From assembly GCF_963422355.1 (NCBI RefSeq), contig NC_085086.1:6409973-6473972 (forward strand): a stretch of DNA of 64,000 bases. Reading direction: 5' to 3'. Both the position numbers and the translations under genes were made by a program. Below the pieces are notes generated by a model. That model saw nothing but the letters and a program-made list of their open reading frames with translations. It did no database searches and had not been told where the DNA came from. Below, in pieces: positions 34,814 through 46,263 of the stretch (the stretch's first letter is position 1; each line of letters starts with the position of its first letter). The stretch comes from Corticium candelabrum. Taxonomy: Eukaryota > Porifera > Homoscleromorpha > Homosclerophorida > Plakinidae.

Positions 34814-36600
34814 CATGTCTCCTTTACGTTTCATCGCTAGCGATCAGCTGTACATGAGCCCTGCCAAACAAAACGCATTACAGCGCGTGCACTGCCTGTC
34901 AATTCTAACTGCCTACAGCAGCCTGTGCCCGTAACTGACCAACACTGCTAATCTGCCTCGCATACCGGACCTGTGTAGTTGTCCGACTTTGAGTGCGTCG
35001 CGGGAAGCATTTATGGCGTCTCGTTGGCTACACGTCGATGAGAAGACGACGAATACGAGTCGGTTGTGCGTGAAAAAAGTCACTCCTAAGAGCGTCCTTA
35101 TCATCTCTCAACAGATCCTCCTTCTTAATTTGGTGAAAAGAAAGTTGAATCAGAGGAGATCAGAGAGGTAGACATAGTTGCTTCTTACAACGCACCATGC
35201 ATCGTTGTCTGCCTCAACATAAGAACAGAACGATAATACGAAGTCATGACGCAAGGCCAACAACTCACTGAAGACCCCAATCTACTGCGCGTGTGTAGCT
35301 AACTGCTCATCTCTAGAAGCATCATCATCATGCATCATTAATTGTTGTTGGTTGTGTTGGCATGGTGTAATACTGTTTAGTATTTTCTACGGAAAACTAA
35401 GAGTTTAGGCACGTTTACAAGGACGTCAAAAGTAAAGATTCAAATTAACTAAGACAGTGAACGACTAAGACAAACATGACGGTAGTTCATGTAGATTACC
35501 TAATGACAGCGCTCAATAGGAGGTCAACATGTACGGTAGATGGATCACTTCTTATTCATCAAACATACTTTAGATGCATGACCGTAGGAGCCGCTTCGCG
35601 GTCCAGCAGGTCAGTCCACGTACCAATTTTTATAGAGTGAACTTACCAGAGACTATAGGCTTACGAGTTAGGGTTACGGTTAGTCTCTCAGAGGCAGGAA
35701 CAGCTGAAATGCGAGACTACTTACAGCTGGTTGTTAGTTGGCCGTCGCATTTCGTGACTATCGTATTTGTCGAAAGAAAGCGGCGGCGTTTATTCATTTC
35801 CCAAGGCTGGAGCGCATACTTTAGGGAAGCAGTTCTGTTAAGTTAAGTACGGCGTTCTTTCAATATCATGTTGACCTACAGTACTATGCACACGCACAAC
35901 CCACATGTCTCTATCGATACTATAATTGTCTCAATTCTTTATTCTTTACTCTTGCTTGTTTGTGTGCCATGTGAGGAAGACGAAGCTATTTGTTAGAAAT
36001 CCGAACTAGTTAAAGAACGTTTAGTTTGGCGTCGAAATGATCCAAAGAAACCGCACCGCCTATCCTGGCAACCGAGATACGCCTACGCTAATATTGTCGT
36101 CAAACGTGCATGCTCAAGGTGCCTTTAAGAAATTAGTTCCTAGTAGTAAATGAAGCCGTGTTTACACCGTCGCTTTAGAGGTGCGAGCGTGTTTGCGTAT
36201 TTCTTGTCAATGTCATTGTAAATTTTATTAATGTTTATCTATTGGTCATTTTTATTAAATAATTAATCATTACCTGCCTTGTTGCTCTCATTCTTTTTAA
36301 AAATCGGGATGCGTCGATTTGGTTAATTAAAGATAATTAAATATCATCATGCAACGTCGACCACCACACTACTTCAAATTTATTGCATGCACATTTGTGA
36401 CAGCTGCGTGACCCTTGCACGGAGCATGCTTGTTTTGTTTCACGTGATTTCTCAATCCTCTACGTGGGCCTTCTTGACGTCAAATATTGTTTAGATGTAA
36501 GAATATGTTTGTGATAAACGGCGCTATTGAACTATGACACGCGTTGCACACTACTATTCGTCCGCACTCTTGAATGTATACATGTACGCACACTAAGTCT
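34814..36600. other. No gene recognised
   Basis: ORFs at 34989-35171 and 35574-35846 have no motif I know. No inverted ends found. Confidence 0.4.
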
Positions 36601-37130
36601 ACAGTGGTGCTCGAAAGGTTTTGAACCCCAGTTCAATCTTAATCCTGGGGTTGGACCGCCATTTGCTTCAATTACTGATATTAATCTGTTCTTGTACGAT
36701 TCAATGAGATTTTGGCATCTTAGTTCTTGAATTTTCGCTCACTATGCTTGCGAAAATACCTTTAATTTACCCAAGTCCTTTGGATGACGAAGATGAACCG
36801 CTTTCTTTAAATCTTCCTAAAGCATTTCAATTGGATTGAGGTCTGGACTCTGGCTAGGCCGGGCCAGAACGTTGTAATGTTGCTCCTGAAGCCAGGACTG
36901 TGTGGACCGCCTTGTGTGTTTAGGATCTCTGTCTTGTTGAAAGGTCCAAGACCGGTTATGCCCAAGCTTCTAGACAGAATGACTAATATGATTTGCCTAA
37001 ATCTGCTGGTATTGTACTGAATTCATTCTTCTTTCAAGAAAATCAAGTCGCCCCGTGTCAGACGCTGCAAAGCAGCCCCAAAACATGATGCTACCCGCCG
37101 CCATGCTTTACTGTTGGGTGATGTTTTATA
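36601..37130 (-). pseudogene. Tc1-like transposase C-terminal relic with one inverted end
   Basis: The end ACAGTGGTGCTCGAAAGGTT at 36601 is a typical Tc1-like terminus. The minus strand, in shifting frames, reads GGGSIMFWGCFAA near 37080-37110, [17 protein letters not shown] near 36900-36950 and [11 protein letters not shown] near 36835-36865, the second and third catalytic blocks. The copy is cut off at about 37130 by other repeat sequence. It is not the same family as the intact Tc1-like element at 22584. Confidence 0.75.
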
Positions 37131-37204
37131 AAAAAACAAATATATGCGCAGTTGGTTTCATGCAAACGCTGTACGCGTTTCTTGATGTGTACTTTTCTTC
37201 TTCC

Positions 37205-37500
37205 TCGTCGACCCTAGGCTGTCCCTGCAAGTTGCTAATCAGTTTTTGCAACTGCAGCAGTTCCGGATCCGTCTCTTTTTTCTCATCCTTGTCTTTTTTC
37301 TTATCCTTGAAATGTTGTCCCACCTCCATATCTGTGGCGGTAGAGTCGTGATCCATGTCTCTACAATTACCAAACCAAGATCTAATCTCCATTACCTAGG
37401 CGTACACCACACACATAGCCAGAGAAAGTGAACGTACTTCTCGATGAGTCTCGATAAAGGCTGATTCAACCGTATGATTCAGATTCTGCAGATTCGTCAC
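37205..37500 (-). repeat. Dispersed repeat, copy 1 (lysine/acid-rich coding segment)
   Basis: Shares about 200 bases with 55730-55960 (for example GTAGAGTCGTGATCCATGTC and CTCGATGAGTCTCGAT) and about 55 bases with 39984-40040 (CCTAGGCTGTCCCTGCAAGT). On the minus strand it encodes an acidic/lysine-rich segment (KDKKKDKDEKKETDPELLQL). The element it belongs to is unknown. Confidence 0.6.
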
Positions 37501-37640
37501 CATTTCTGTGATGTGCGACAAGCGGTGGCATATTTCTTGTTATAGTTACAACGAGAGTACTCAACAATATGACTTATAAAACAATATTGATCACTCAATC
37601 TGTGCACTCATCTCCTCTACAAGTGAGGGCGGTAGATAAA

Positions 37641-39240
37641 TCAAACCTTTTTATAAACTACACAAAGACATCGTTTGTTTGAGTAGAGGACGTTGTGGCC
37701 CAGGAGTTTATTTAGTCGCTCCTGGACCGGGTAGATTCTTGGACGTCCCATCTGTTGTCTATAAGTTCTTCCGTCGATTAGCTGTTCAACCAGCTTGGAG
37801 TTGAATGTGAGAAACGGTTGTCTTTCTGGCTGTTGGCTGTTGTACATGATATAAGCTTTTAGAAGCATACATTCTACTTCATGCCAGAAGAACCGCTTCC
37901 ACCATTTCTGTGACCGTCGGCTGGCGTTGTAGATAGTGACGAGTTGATCTCCTGTATCCCCTTCTCTCGTATAGAGATCATAGTCTGGTTTTTCGGCAGG
38001 GCAATTCAAGATGGTGGGAATACGCCGTCTACTGCGTCGTACTTGACACCAGGTGTTGTTTTCTTTAAGAGGATTGATAGTGGAGATAACTCGCACCAAT
38101 CTTTTGTCCTTCCATGTAACGCACAGTCTCGGAGATGAGACTGTCCAGTCAATTGTCCCCATTGCTGTGCGATTTTCCTCGGCTTTTGTCATATGAAGGG
38201 TTCGCGTCAACCCTTTCCTGTTGTGCCTGATGATTCCGCAAGAAAAGATCTTGCGTTCTTGCAGATGCAGGTATCACTCCAGGTTGCTGTAGAAGTTGTC
38301 GGTGTACAAGTGGACACCTGCATATAAAGAAATTAGAATATGCTAGTGAAACAATTGTTTGTAAAAATCGATACCTGTATCTTCAAAACCGTGTAACAGT
38401 CCGTAGACAACCCGGTTGCCGAGGAGACCATGCTGTCTCTCGGTGAGGCTTTTCCCAGTTTATTACTTTCTATTTTAGTTGTAGCCGGTTTTGGCATCAC
38501 TGAGAGTCCAAACCTTTCTTCCCCATTTCGTTGGCTTATCCTTCATGTATTGACGGAAGCCAATGCGCCCTTTGAACTAAACACAAATATTTATTTATAT
38601 ACTGAGAATTACACAAAAATTCAAGTAAACTATTTTACGGGAATCACGGCTTCGTGGATTGTAATTTCAGGGCCGATGTTGTAGTGGGGCTAGTGTTTTC
38701 TTGCAAGTAGGTCATGCAACTCTCTAACTTTATAGAGTTTGTCATATGTTGCTGTGACCTACGTGCCGATTTCTGGGTTCTGTCCGAGATATGGAAATAC
38801 CTAGAGAATGACATAGTGACTTATAATAATAAATAAGTCACTTGTCATATTCACTTAAATAATAAGGTACCTTGATATGGCCATAAAACGATTTTTTGAC
38901 ATAACCGCTTGTATCCCTATCTGGCAGGTGTTTGGATATTTCTGTTGCCAGTAGTAATTTAATCTCGGACATTTTGCGATCCCCTTTACTATTATCATTC
39001 CGAAGTAGCATTGTAGCTCCCCGACTGACAGAGGTCTCCATTTGTCTTTGTGCTTGTCTGGCTCAGCTGTACGGAAAACGTCTGCGTATAAGTTGGTGTA
39101 ATCGACCTTATATAAGCTGCCATACCTCATCGTCAAATATTTTGTTGGAAATGGACAGCTCTGTGCAGCTAATGCAAGTACAACGCCATGTATTGCTTGC
39201 TTTCATCTGAAGCCGAAACACCCTGACGGCGTACGCTTCA
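37641..39240 (-). pseudogene. piggyBac-type transposase, broken
   Basis: Blocks of one DDE_Tnp_1_7 transposase appear in order on the minus strand. The N-terminal catalytic-domain start is at 38838-39136 (KWRPLSVGELQCYFGMIIVK, then YYWQQKYPN). FKGRIGFRQYMKDKPTKWG lies near 38515-38575, and HLYTDNFYSNLE, which carries a catalytic Asp, near 38280-38310. The ORF 37641-38210 contains VTWKDKRLVRVISTIN, the third Asp region GDTGDQLVTIYN and KWWKRFFWHEVECMLLKAYI. It ends without the Cys-rich tail. Stops and frameshifts between blocks (38211-38837) show decay. piggyBac inserts at TTAA; no ends were located. Confidence 0.8.
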
Positions 39241-39576
39241 GGCTTGTTCTATGTGAAATTTGGTTTAGTAAATTTCAATTTTACTCACTTCAACTGCACG
39301 TACCAGCAGGGTGCGGTGGAGCTTCATCATTAAAGAGTCCTGCAACACAAACAATGGATCTCTTGATTGACATTGCAATACCCCAGTACACATACAAGTT
39401 TTGAAACTGGGAGTCTAGTCGGCGGTGGTGGCCGTCTCTTCCTTCTCTTTAAAATCCTGGAGTCATTCCACATAAACGGGTGCATCTGCAGAGATATAGA
39501 ATAACGTATCAGAACAACAGTGCTTTCTTATATTCACATGATGCCCACCAACCTTTTTATCATCTCGAACGTCGAC

Positions 39577-39667
39577 ATCACCTGGAATGTCTGCAGGAAC
39601 GTCTCCAACACCAAGATCACCATAGCATGTTGGTGGTGGAGACGTTCCTGCAGACATTCCAGGTGAT
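39577..39667. repeat. 37-bp inverted repeat forming a long hairpin
   Basis: The left arm 39577-39613 and right arm 39631-39667 are reverse complements at 36 of 37 positions, with a 17-base loop. It lies within an Asp/His-rich low-complexity region upstream of the broken piggyBac gene. Confidence 0.85.
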
Positions 39668-39983
39668 GGGTTCGAAACGTCACCATCATCTTCATGATCA
39701 TCGTCATCACCATGCCTACCATTCTCTGGAACGTCATTATCTTCACCATGATCACCCTGTTCACCACCATGCCTACCATCCTCTTCTTCTTAAGTTAATC
39801 TGCATGCCTACCAACCTCTGCATCCTCAATTTCCCGTATTCCTTCCATAAATCCCTTCGTTGTTCTTACTTTGTTGTATTTGTTTTGATTTTCTATGTAT
39901 TGTGCCAAGTTTCGGGCGGACAAGAACCCACTGAAACACAGACAACATGTCACAAGCAATCACTGGCTGGTAGTATGTAGTAT

Positions 39984-40040
39984 GACCCTAGGCTGTCCCT
40001 GCAAGTTGCTGATCAGTTTTTGCAACTGCAGCAGTTGCTG
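39984..40040. repeat. Dispersed repeat, short copy
   Basis: About 55 bases nearly identical to 37205-37262 (CCTAGGCTGTCCCTGCAAGT, TGCAACTGCAGCAGTT). It ends where the tandem-repeat region begins. Confidence 0.6.
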
Positions 40041-40211
40041 CTGTTGACTTCGTAACCTTGGTTTCGTCAACAACTGTATTATTATTATTATTTAATTTAT
40101 TTCTAATTCTGATAGGTCTACATAGTTTTCGGAGTATAGTCAACGTCACCTGTCTTCTGGCCTTGTATTGGGACCTCTGTCTTCTTCTGGTTTGTGCAGT
40201 CGGTTCCTCCG

Positions 40212-41535
40212 TGACGGAATGTGACGGCGTTTGTCGTTGTAGTGGTCTCAGCTTCGACTGTGGTTGCTGTGAGCTCTCGAGTATCCTATGGGGTAAGGTT
40301 AGAGATGTGTGGGTTTTAATAATAGTGTTTGGAAATTTGTTAGAAAATGTTAATATGAAACTTCTTATTCAGGGGCTCATCATCTCTTGTTCTTGTGTCC
40401 ATCTGTCGTCTGGATGGTCCAGGAACGGAGTGTCCTTGTGTGTTTGGTCGTTTGGCTGGGCCAGTCGTGCTGGCACCATGCCTGTCATTGTCCCAATTGT
40501 CAGGTCGGTTTCGTTTGAGGTTTCTTAGTGTGGCTAATCTTTTCTGCGAGGCTTGTCGTTGGGCTTTTAAATCCTCATCTGTTTTCACTACTGATTCTGT
40601 GACGGTTTGTAATAGATCCGTTGTCTGATGTGGGTCAATGCGGCTCATGTTAGTTTGTAATGCAGTGTCTATTGTCTTCAAATCTTCTTTTAGGATTGTT
40701 GTGGTCTGGTTGTAGTGTTCTCGTAATGAGTTAAGGTAATGATTATGAGATATGGTAAGAAATATGAGTTGACTCCTTACCTTGTTTCTCGGTGACGAAG
40801 TGCGACGGCGTTTGTCGTTGTAGTGGTCTCTGCTTCGACTGTGGTTACTGTGTGCTCTGGAGTATCCCGTGGGGAAAGGTTAGAGATGTGTGGGTTTCAA
40901 TAATAGTGTTTGGAAATTTGTTAGAAAAATGGTAATATGAAACTTCTTACTCAGGGGCTCATCATCTCTTGTTCTTGTGTCCATCTGTTGTCTGGATTGT
41001 CCAGGAAGGGAGTGTCCTTGTGTTTGTTCGTTTGACTGGGCCAGTCGTGCTGCCACCATGCCTGTCATTGTCCCTATTGTCACGTCGGTTTCGTTTGAGG
41101 TTTCTTAGTGTGGCTAATCTTTTCTGCGAGGCTTGTCGTTGGCCTTTTAAATCCTCATCTGTTTTCACGACTGATTCTGTGACGGTTTGTAATAGATCCG
41201 TTGTCTGATGTGGGTCAATGCGGCTCATGTTAGTTTGTAATGCAGTGTCTATTGTCTTCAAATCTTCTTTTAGGGTTGTTGTGGTCTGGTTGTAGTGTTC
41301 TCGTAATGACTTAAGGTAATGATTATGAGATATGGTAAGAAATATGAGTTGACTCCTTACCTTGTTTCTCGGTGACGAAGTGCGACGGCGTTTGTCGTTG
41401 TAGTGGTCTCTGCTTCGACTGTGGTTACTGTGTGCTCTGGAGTATCCTGTGGGGAAAGGTTAGAGATGTGTGGGTTTCAATAATAGTGTTTGGAAATTTG
41501 TTAGAAAAATGGTAATATGAAACTTCTTTCTCAGG
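40212..41535 (-). repeat. 580-bp tandem repeat: units 1, 2 and start of unit 3
   Basis: Unit 1 is 40212-40791, unit 2 is 40792-41371, and unit 3 starts at 41372. The period is 580 from matching positions 40761 and 41341. Each unit on the minus strand has a coding-like segment (KTIDTALQTNMSRIDPHQTT, then KRLATLRNLKRNR) followed by a GTAAGA donor-like site, and a short second segment bounded by CCAG and GTAAGG. The segments look like an exon pair duplicated in tandem, but I could not thread a single reading frame through consecutive units. Host function unknown. Confidence 0.8.
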
Positions 41536-41589
41536 CACAGGGAATATGCCGCGAAACCCACATTGTTTTTTCATGGCTTTAGGTAGGGT

Positions 41590-41870
41590 TTTCCTAGGGA
41601 AAGTAGCGAAACCCGGTTGGGTTAATGACCCATTAACCCTAGCCGGGTTTTCGTAAAATGCCTACAAAACCGGACAAAAGCCACTCAAAACCCACATTGG
41701 TTATTATATCTGGGTTTTGAATAACTCAGAATTTGCGCATTACCCATGATAACCCATGCGTCAAGAACCTCTAGAACCCATGGAACCCCAATAATCCATG
41801 GAACCCCAATAACCCATGGAACCCCCAGAACCCCCCAAAACGCCAACAACCCATTTAACCCTTGTATGGG
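41590..41870. repeat. Subterminal AACCC/CCATGGAACCCC repeat cluster
   Basis: Multiple copies of AACCCATGGAACCCC-like and GGGTTTT motifs just inside the left end of the 6.63-kb element. A smaller GGGTTT/AACCC cluster lies at 48040-48145 inside the right end. In CACTA elements such clusters bind the accessory transposition protein; that role here is inferred. Confidence 0.6.
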
Positions 41871-41993
41871 AGCGCTGATTGCAAACGGTTGAATAGTGTC
41901 TATATTTTCAATTAAACACTCTAATCAGCTAATCACCTAGACTACAGTACATACACGTATAGTGTACAACAAAAATTCACACATGCGCAGTAA

Positions 41994-44517
41994 CTATTCA
42001 AAATAGCGTGTAACAGAAACGTTCTCGGGTGAAAGAACGTCCTTGTTCCCAAGGTTCTTTACCCAGCCCTGTTGAACCGACAGCCTGGCTAGCTCCAGAA
42101 CTAGCCAATTTTTGTCTTTGGACGAGTAGCGTGGTACTCCTAGCTGCCTAGCTAGAAGACGAAGCTTGCCCATGACTGCGTCCTTGACGCTTGGCAGCTT
42201 CAAGACTGCAGCCACGATGATGTTGCTGTCCCGCTGCGACAATTCATCTCCTAGCAGGCAAAAAATGTTAGACTAGTGGATTTGCGCATGCTCCAAGATG
42301 TATTCAAACCAGGATGGTTGTCATTCGTTGCCGTGAGGTCGCTCGTGTCCGTCGGAGCGATCCCTAGGCTGTCTAGGGATTGTCTTTCGCCACGGCGACC
42401 TCTTCCAATCGATGAGCAAGAAAAAATTCTCGGCGGCGGCTCTTCCAATGCTGCATCTGCTGGTCGTTTTCTGCTATGTCTGGTTTCGCCAGAACTTGCA
42501 GCTGGTTGTCCATCCTCCTCAGGGTCATTACTAGACTCGTGCTCGTCCACGTTGTGAGCTGTCACAGCAGTCTTGTGAGCCAACCTGTCGTTGAGGGAGC
42601 TTTTGGTCGTTTCTTCAGCCCCCTATTCAAGTTGTTGTGAAAACATGTTTGTGGAAAGAGGTACAGTGTAAATTGCCTTACGTTCGGTCTTCTCGCCTTT
42701 TCTTTCTGACGTCTCCTAGCTTCTCTAGTAGTCTGGATGGCATGGTAGCGGATTCCAACTACAAATCAATGAGGTGAGGACACTCTAATAATTACTATAC
42801 TAATTTTACTGTAATTACGAGTGTGCTTCAGAGACTACGTACCTAGTCCAAACCCGATTTCTGGCACAGAGCACTTGCTTTCAAGGTTCTTGACCAGCCC
42901 TTCCAGCTTCTCTTGCTCTCTCGCCGACGCAAATGTGGTGGCGATGGGGAGGTGTTTGCGCACTTCACTTCTGATGAATCGTTTGCCTAGATCAACATAG
43001 AGTGAATTAAAGACAGCGGAGGTTGTATTTTTGAACGTGCATGTACACTTACTGTGCACGTACTGGTTGTACAGCCAAGGACGGTGGGCTTTCAGAAACG
43101 CTTGCCGTTCCTTTGGTAGCTTGCCATAGAAGTTTGACATGCAATCGAAGTCCATTGGTGCTGATTCGCTTTTCTCTTGTACTTCTACATGCAAGAAGAA
43201 GCAATTTGTAGACCAGAGATTTAGACAGACTACTGCCACTGATATGCCTACCGTATTACCGCACATAAAAGCGCATGTGCTTATACGTGAAAACCGGCTT
43301 TCACCAAAAATTAACGCGTTCATTCCGATATAGGCGCATGCGCTTATATGTGAACAACCATTTTGAGCATTCAATAAACTCTCTTGCTTTGTCAGCGGCA
43401 TCTGCCGGAATTTTTTGCCCCTCCGTTGTTACTGTTCGTGTGGAAAGGCGATGACGCTTCATAAATCGGTGTAGCCATCCGTTTGAAGCATGGAATGTGT
43501 CTCCTGGCTCTTCTAAATAGATGTCTTCATACAGCTTAGGAGCTTGTTTTTTCACCGATGCGCCGTCAAGAAGTACGTGATCGTCTTCCCTACATGAGCG
43601 AATCCACTCAAGCAGCCGCACTTCCATTTCCGGAAACGTCGCCGAAGACCCGTCTTTAGGTGTTCGCAGAAGACGCCGACGCTTCCTTCCTGTGGTATCT
43701 CTCCCAGTGGCGAGTTTCTCGAGTTCAGCGTGCTGTTTTCGCCAACTCTGAACAAGCTTACGGTGAATTCCATGCATTTTCGCTGTGGCTGATACGTTTC
43801 CCTCATTTAGAGTAAGGCTCGACACAACGCGACGCTTAAAATCTAATGTGTACGACTTTCTTCTGGATGCCATGCAAGCAGATTGCAACCCGACAGCAAT
43901 TGCGCAAAGATGGCACCTTACCTCGAGGTATTGGCGCATGCGCTACTACCCCGAGATATAAGCGCACCCTGAGATGAATTCACATAGTAGCGCATGCGCT
44001 TTTATGTGCGGTGATACGGTACCCGTTATTTGTGTCTTCAGTTCTTCAATTCTCTCTATAAGTCTGAGTCTTGCCCCCATCTTTTTGACTCCAATTTCTA
44101 CAAGTCTGGACTCTTCTGTCATTAGTTGCAGCGCTTCTCTATCAATGTCTTTATCTAGAACAACAGGGAGTGTGCAACTTTGTTCATTAGTGCCTCAAGC
44201 ATGCAGTGACTGTGCAAACCCACCAATAAAACAAGCTGTGACAACTTCCTCACATCCAACTGTTCTTAGCCAAATAGTCGTTTCTTTCACAGACCAGGAT
44301 CGAAAGTCTAAAGAAATGTCAATGCAAGGGCATGGGTGAACAATGGTTGCAATGTTGGCAAGTACAGTACTGGTGAGTAAATTTCTAGCAAATTACCTTT
44401 TTCTAGGGGCATTTCTTTGTCTGTTGGCTGAATGAGGTCGATGACATCAATCTCTTGCTCTTCTGCAGCAACAGTTTGCTCATGGAGTTCGGTATCCTCT
44501 TCTGTGAAGGCAAGCAT
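41994..44517 (-). CDS. SAM-domain protein gene inside the CACTA-like element (multi-exon)
   Basis: Minus-strand exons by eye: 44397-44517 (ATG start, acidic MLAFTEEDTELHEQ), 44224-44307, 44023-44154, 43053-43184, 42843-42986, 42682-42758, about 42310-42623, 41994-42250. The first five junctions are GT-AG and phase 1. Exons 2 and 3 join to a SAM domain (RSWSVKETTIWLRTVGCEEV, then IDREALQLM and LRLIERIEEL). The rest is unrecognised: a KLPKERQAFLKAHRPWLYNQ segment, a KR-rich exon, a Ser/Pro-rich region with a basic RKRP patch, and a conserved-looking C-terminus (VKDAVMGKLRLLARQLGVPR). The exon at 42682 ends in phase 0, but the next begins with five Gs and would be one base out, so there is an indel or a misread exon. 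SAM domains mediate protein or nucleic-acid binding; the role here is unknown. Confidence 0.6.
43251..44019 (-). mobile_element. Internally deleted Tigger/pogo element inside an intron of the SAM gene
   Basis: The ends CCGTATTACCGCACATAAAA (43251) and its near reverse complement (ending 44019) form inverted repeats of about 35 bp, with TA on both sides (43249-43250, 44020-44021). The 769-bp interior encodes only the N-terminal half of a transposase. It lies 4 nt into the intron after the exon ending at 44023, so the donor GTACCG is partly made of the target duplication. Confidence 0.8.
43301..43873 (-). pseudogene. Truncated Tigger/pogo transposase N-terminus
   Basis: The ATG at 43873 (MASRRKSY) starts an open frame with a BrkDBD/CENP-B type HTH (LDFKRRVVSSLTLNEGNVSA, then HRKLVQSWRKQ). 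A second HTH domain follows (FHASNGWLHRFMKRHRLS). The frame then runs out at the right inverted repeat with no DDE domain. The complete protein would be expected to be about 500 residues. It could still bind element ends. No stop before the truncation. Confidence 0.8.
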
Positions 44518-44944
44518 GGTGAAGTCTTTAACAAATTTGAGTATGTGAAGGCTGATATAGCTGGGAAGGTGACAAGCTGAACTGTCCTAACTGCCGGTTG
44601 AATCAAAGTTCCCGCTATTTATTATCTGTGTAATCTAACACTGCTTGATAGTGATTGGCTATCACAAGGATCAAAGGTTTGGGCTGACCGAGGTTCCCGT
44701 TCAGGTCCGCAGGCAGTATCTTGAAGCTGATTGGTTGACCAGGCAAGGTTGAAGCTGATTGGTCTGTTTTCGATCCTATTGCTGAAGTTGCTCCTAGGTA
44801 GTTCATATATATAGAGTGGCTTGGTTCAGTTATGCTTTGTCCTGCCAAATCACTGGGTAGTAATAGTTCTATACCCTAATTTACAGCTAAGTAGGTTACT
44901 CTCTGGGCTGCTATCTGCTGATTTTGACAAGACTCAGCTTTCTA

Positions 44945-45456
44945 ATTGAAGGTAAACATTGTTATGACCATAGGATAGAGATTGGTGACAAAGGATCCGG
45001 ATATGGCTGGTAAGAACAATTAGCAGTATCTTTGTTTATATAGATATCTAAATTCTGTGATGCATGTGTAGCTTCTAATGCATCACTTCATGCTGCAAAA
45101 CGAGTGTGCCCTGATCCCATTGGTGAATTCCATGCTATGATTTGTGACTGTGGAGATGTGTCTGTCCAGCATTGCCACTGCCCTTGTGATTCTTGCAACT
45201 ATTGAAGGTAAACATTGTTATGACCATAGGATAGAGATTGGTGACAAAGGATCCGGATATGGCTGGTAAGAACAATTAGCAGTATCTTTGTTTATATAGA
45301 TATCTAAATTCTGTGATGCATGTGTAGCTTCTAATGCATCACTTCATGCTGCAAAACGAGTGTGCCCTGATCCCATTGGTGAATTCCATGCTATGATTTG
45401 TGACTGTGGAGATGTGTTTGTCCAGCATTGCCACTGCCCTTGTGATTCTTGTAACT
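44945..45456 (+). repeat. 256-bp direct tandem duplication covering the 5' end of the Cys-cluster gene
   Basis: 44945-45200 and 45201-45456 are nearly identical (offset 256). Each copy carries an ATGGCTG/GTAAGA mini-exon, a short intron and the first part of exon 2. The first copy reads into a TGA right after CNY, so only the second copy leads into the full ORF. Confidence 0.85.
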
Positions 45457-45971
45457 ATAAGCCAGTGTCCAGAAAGACAGCATATCGTCATGCTTTAGAG
45501 TGTAAGAATGGACAGCGACTGTTTGCAGTTTTGAGTAGGCCCCAGAGCCCTCAACAGCAAATTGATGAACAAGAACAGTTCTCTCAAGAAAACGAAGAAG
45601 GAGATGGAAATGGGCAAAATGTTTCCTATTGTAAAGCACTGATAGACCTACTGCAACTGAAGGGGTTGCACAATATGTCTATAAAGTGTATTGAAGTTAT
45701 TGTGCCAATACATCTTAAAGTTCATGACATGGTTATGATCATGGGAGACAATGACCAGCAATGGTTTGGCCAAGTTGGGGATTGTAACTGTGTGGATCAG
45801 GAAAGGTCAATTAGAGTAGCTTTCTACATTCAAAGTCGAAGACGGCAGGAGTGTTATGAAAGAGAGAGTAGGCATGTGGACAAAGTTTCCAGAAGAAGTA
45901 TCATTGGCCTTGCCAAAGGTACATGGACAAACAATGGCAAAGAATGGATTCCAGACAGTGCATGGCAGTAG
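45259..45971 (+). CDS. Cys-cluster protein of the CACTA-like element (216 residues, 2 exons)
   Basis: Exon 1 is 45259-45265 (ATGGCTG, then GTAAGA) and exon 2 is 45328-45971 after TGTGTAG; together 651 nt in frame. The N-terminal third has a dense cysteine cluster (AMICDCGDVFVQHCHCPCDS, C27, C29, C37, C39, C41, C44), likely metal binding. The C-terminal part (KVHDMVMIMGDNDQQWFGQV, then RRSIIGLAKGTW) resembles the C-terminal segment I associate with animal EnSpm/CACTA transposases, where it follows a large DDE core. Here about 200 residues replace the usual length, suggesting an internal deletion that kept both ends in frame. Similarity is from memory and not verified. Confidence 0.6.
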
Positions 45972-46018
45972 CTTTATTCTTACAACAATTGCTGCATATG
46001 CTTATTGCTAGTCTATCT

Positions 46019-46152
46019 AGTGTGTGTGTCTGTGTCTGTGTCTGTGTCTGTGTCTGTGTCTGTGTCTGTGTCTGTGTCTGTGTCTGTGTCTGTGTCTGTG
46101 TCTGTGTCTGTGTCTGTGTCTGTGTCTGTGTGTGTCTGTGTGTGTCTGTGTG
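46019..46152. repeat. (TGTGTC)n hexanucleotide microsatellite
   Basis: About twenty TGTGTC units immediately after the Cys-cluster gene. Long Cys-Val or Gln-Thr ORFs across it are repeat artefacts. Confidence 0.95.
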
Positions 46153-46263
46153 GTGTGCACATAGTATGATAGGTGCACATCTACTAGTAGTGCTATTGGC
46201 TAAACTTTCTAAACTTGGAAATGAAATAAAACAATTTAAATGTGGCAAAATTTAACGTTTCTG

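Noticed and set aside
35574-35846. 90-residue ORF as a small gene
   Set aside because: No motif, no splice or start context of note, and similar chance ORFs are common around it.
39480-39980. 166-residue His-rich ORF
   Set aside because: Antisense to Asp/His low-complexity sequence upstream of the broken piggyBac. It contains the hairpin and has no domain.
46019-46152. Regular short repeats that could suggest a CRISPR array
   Set aside because: It is an uninterrupted hexanucleotide microsatellite with no unique spacers, in a eukaryotic context.
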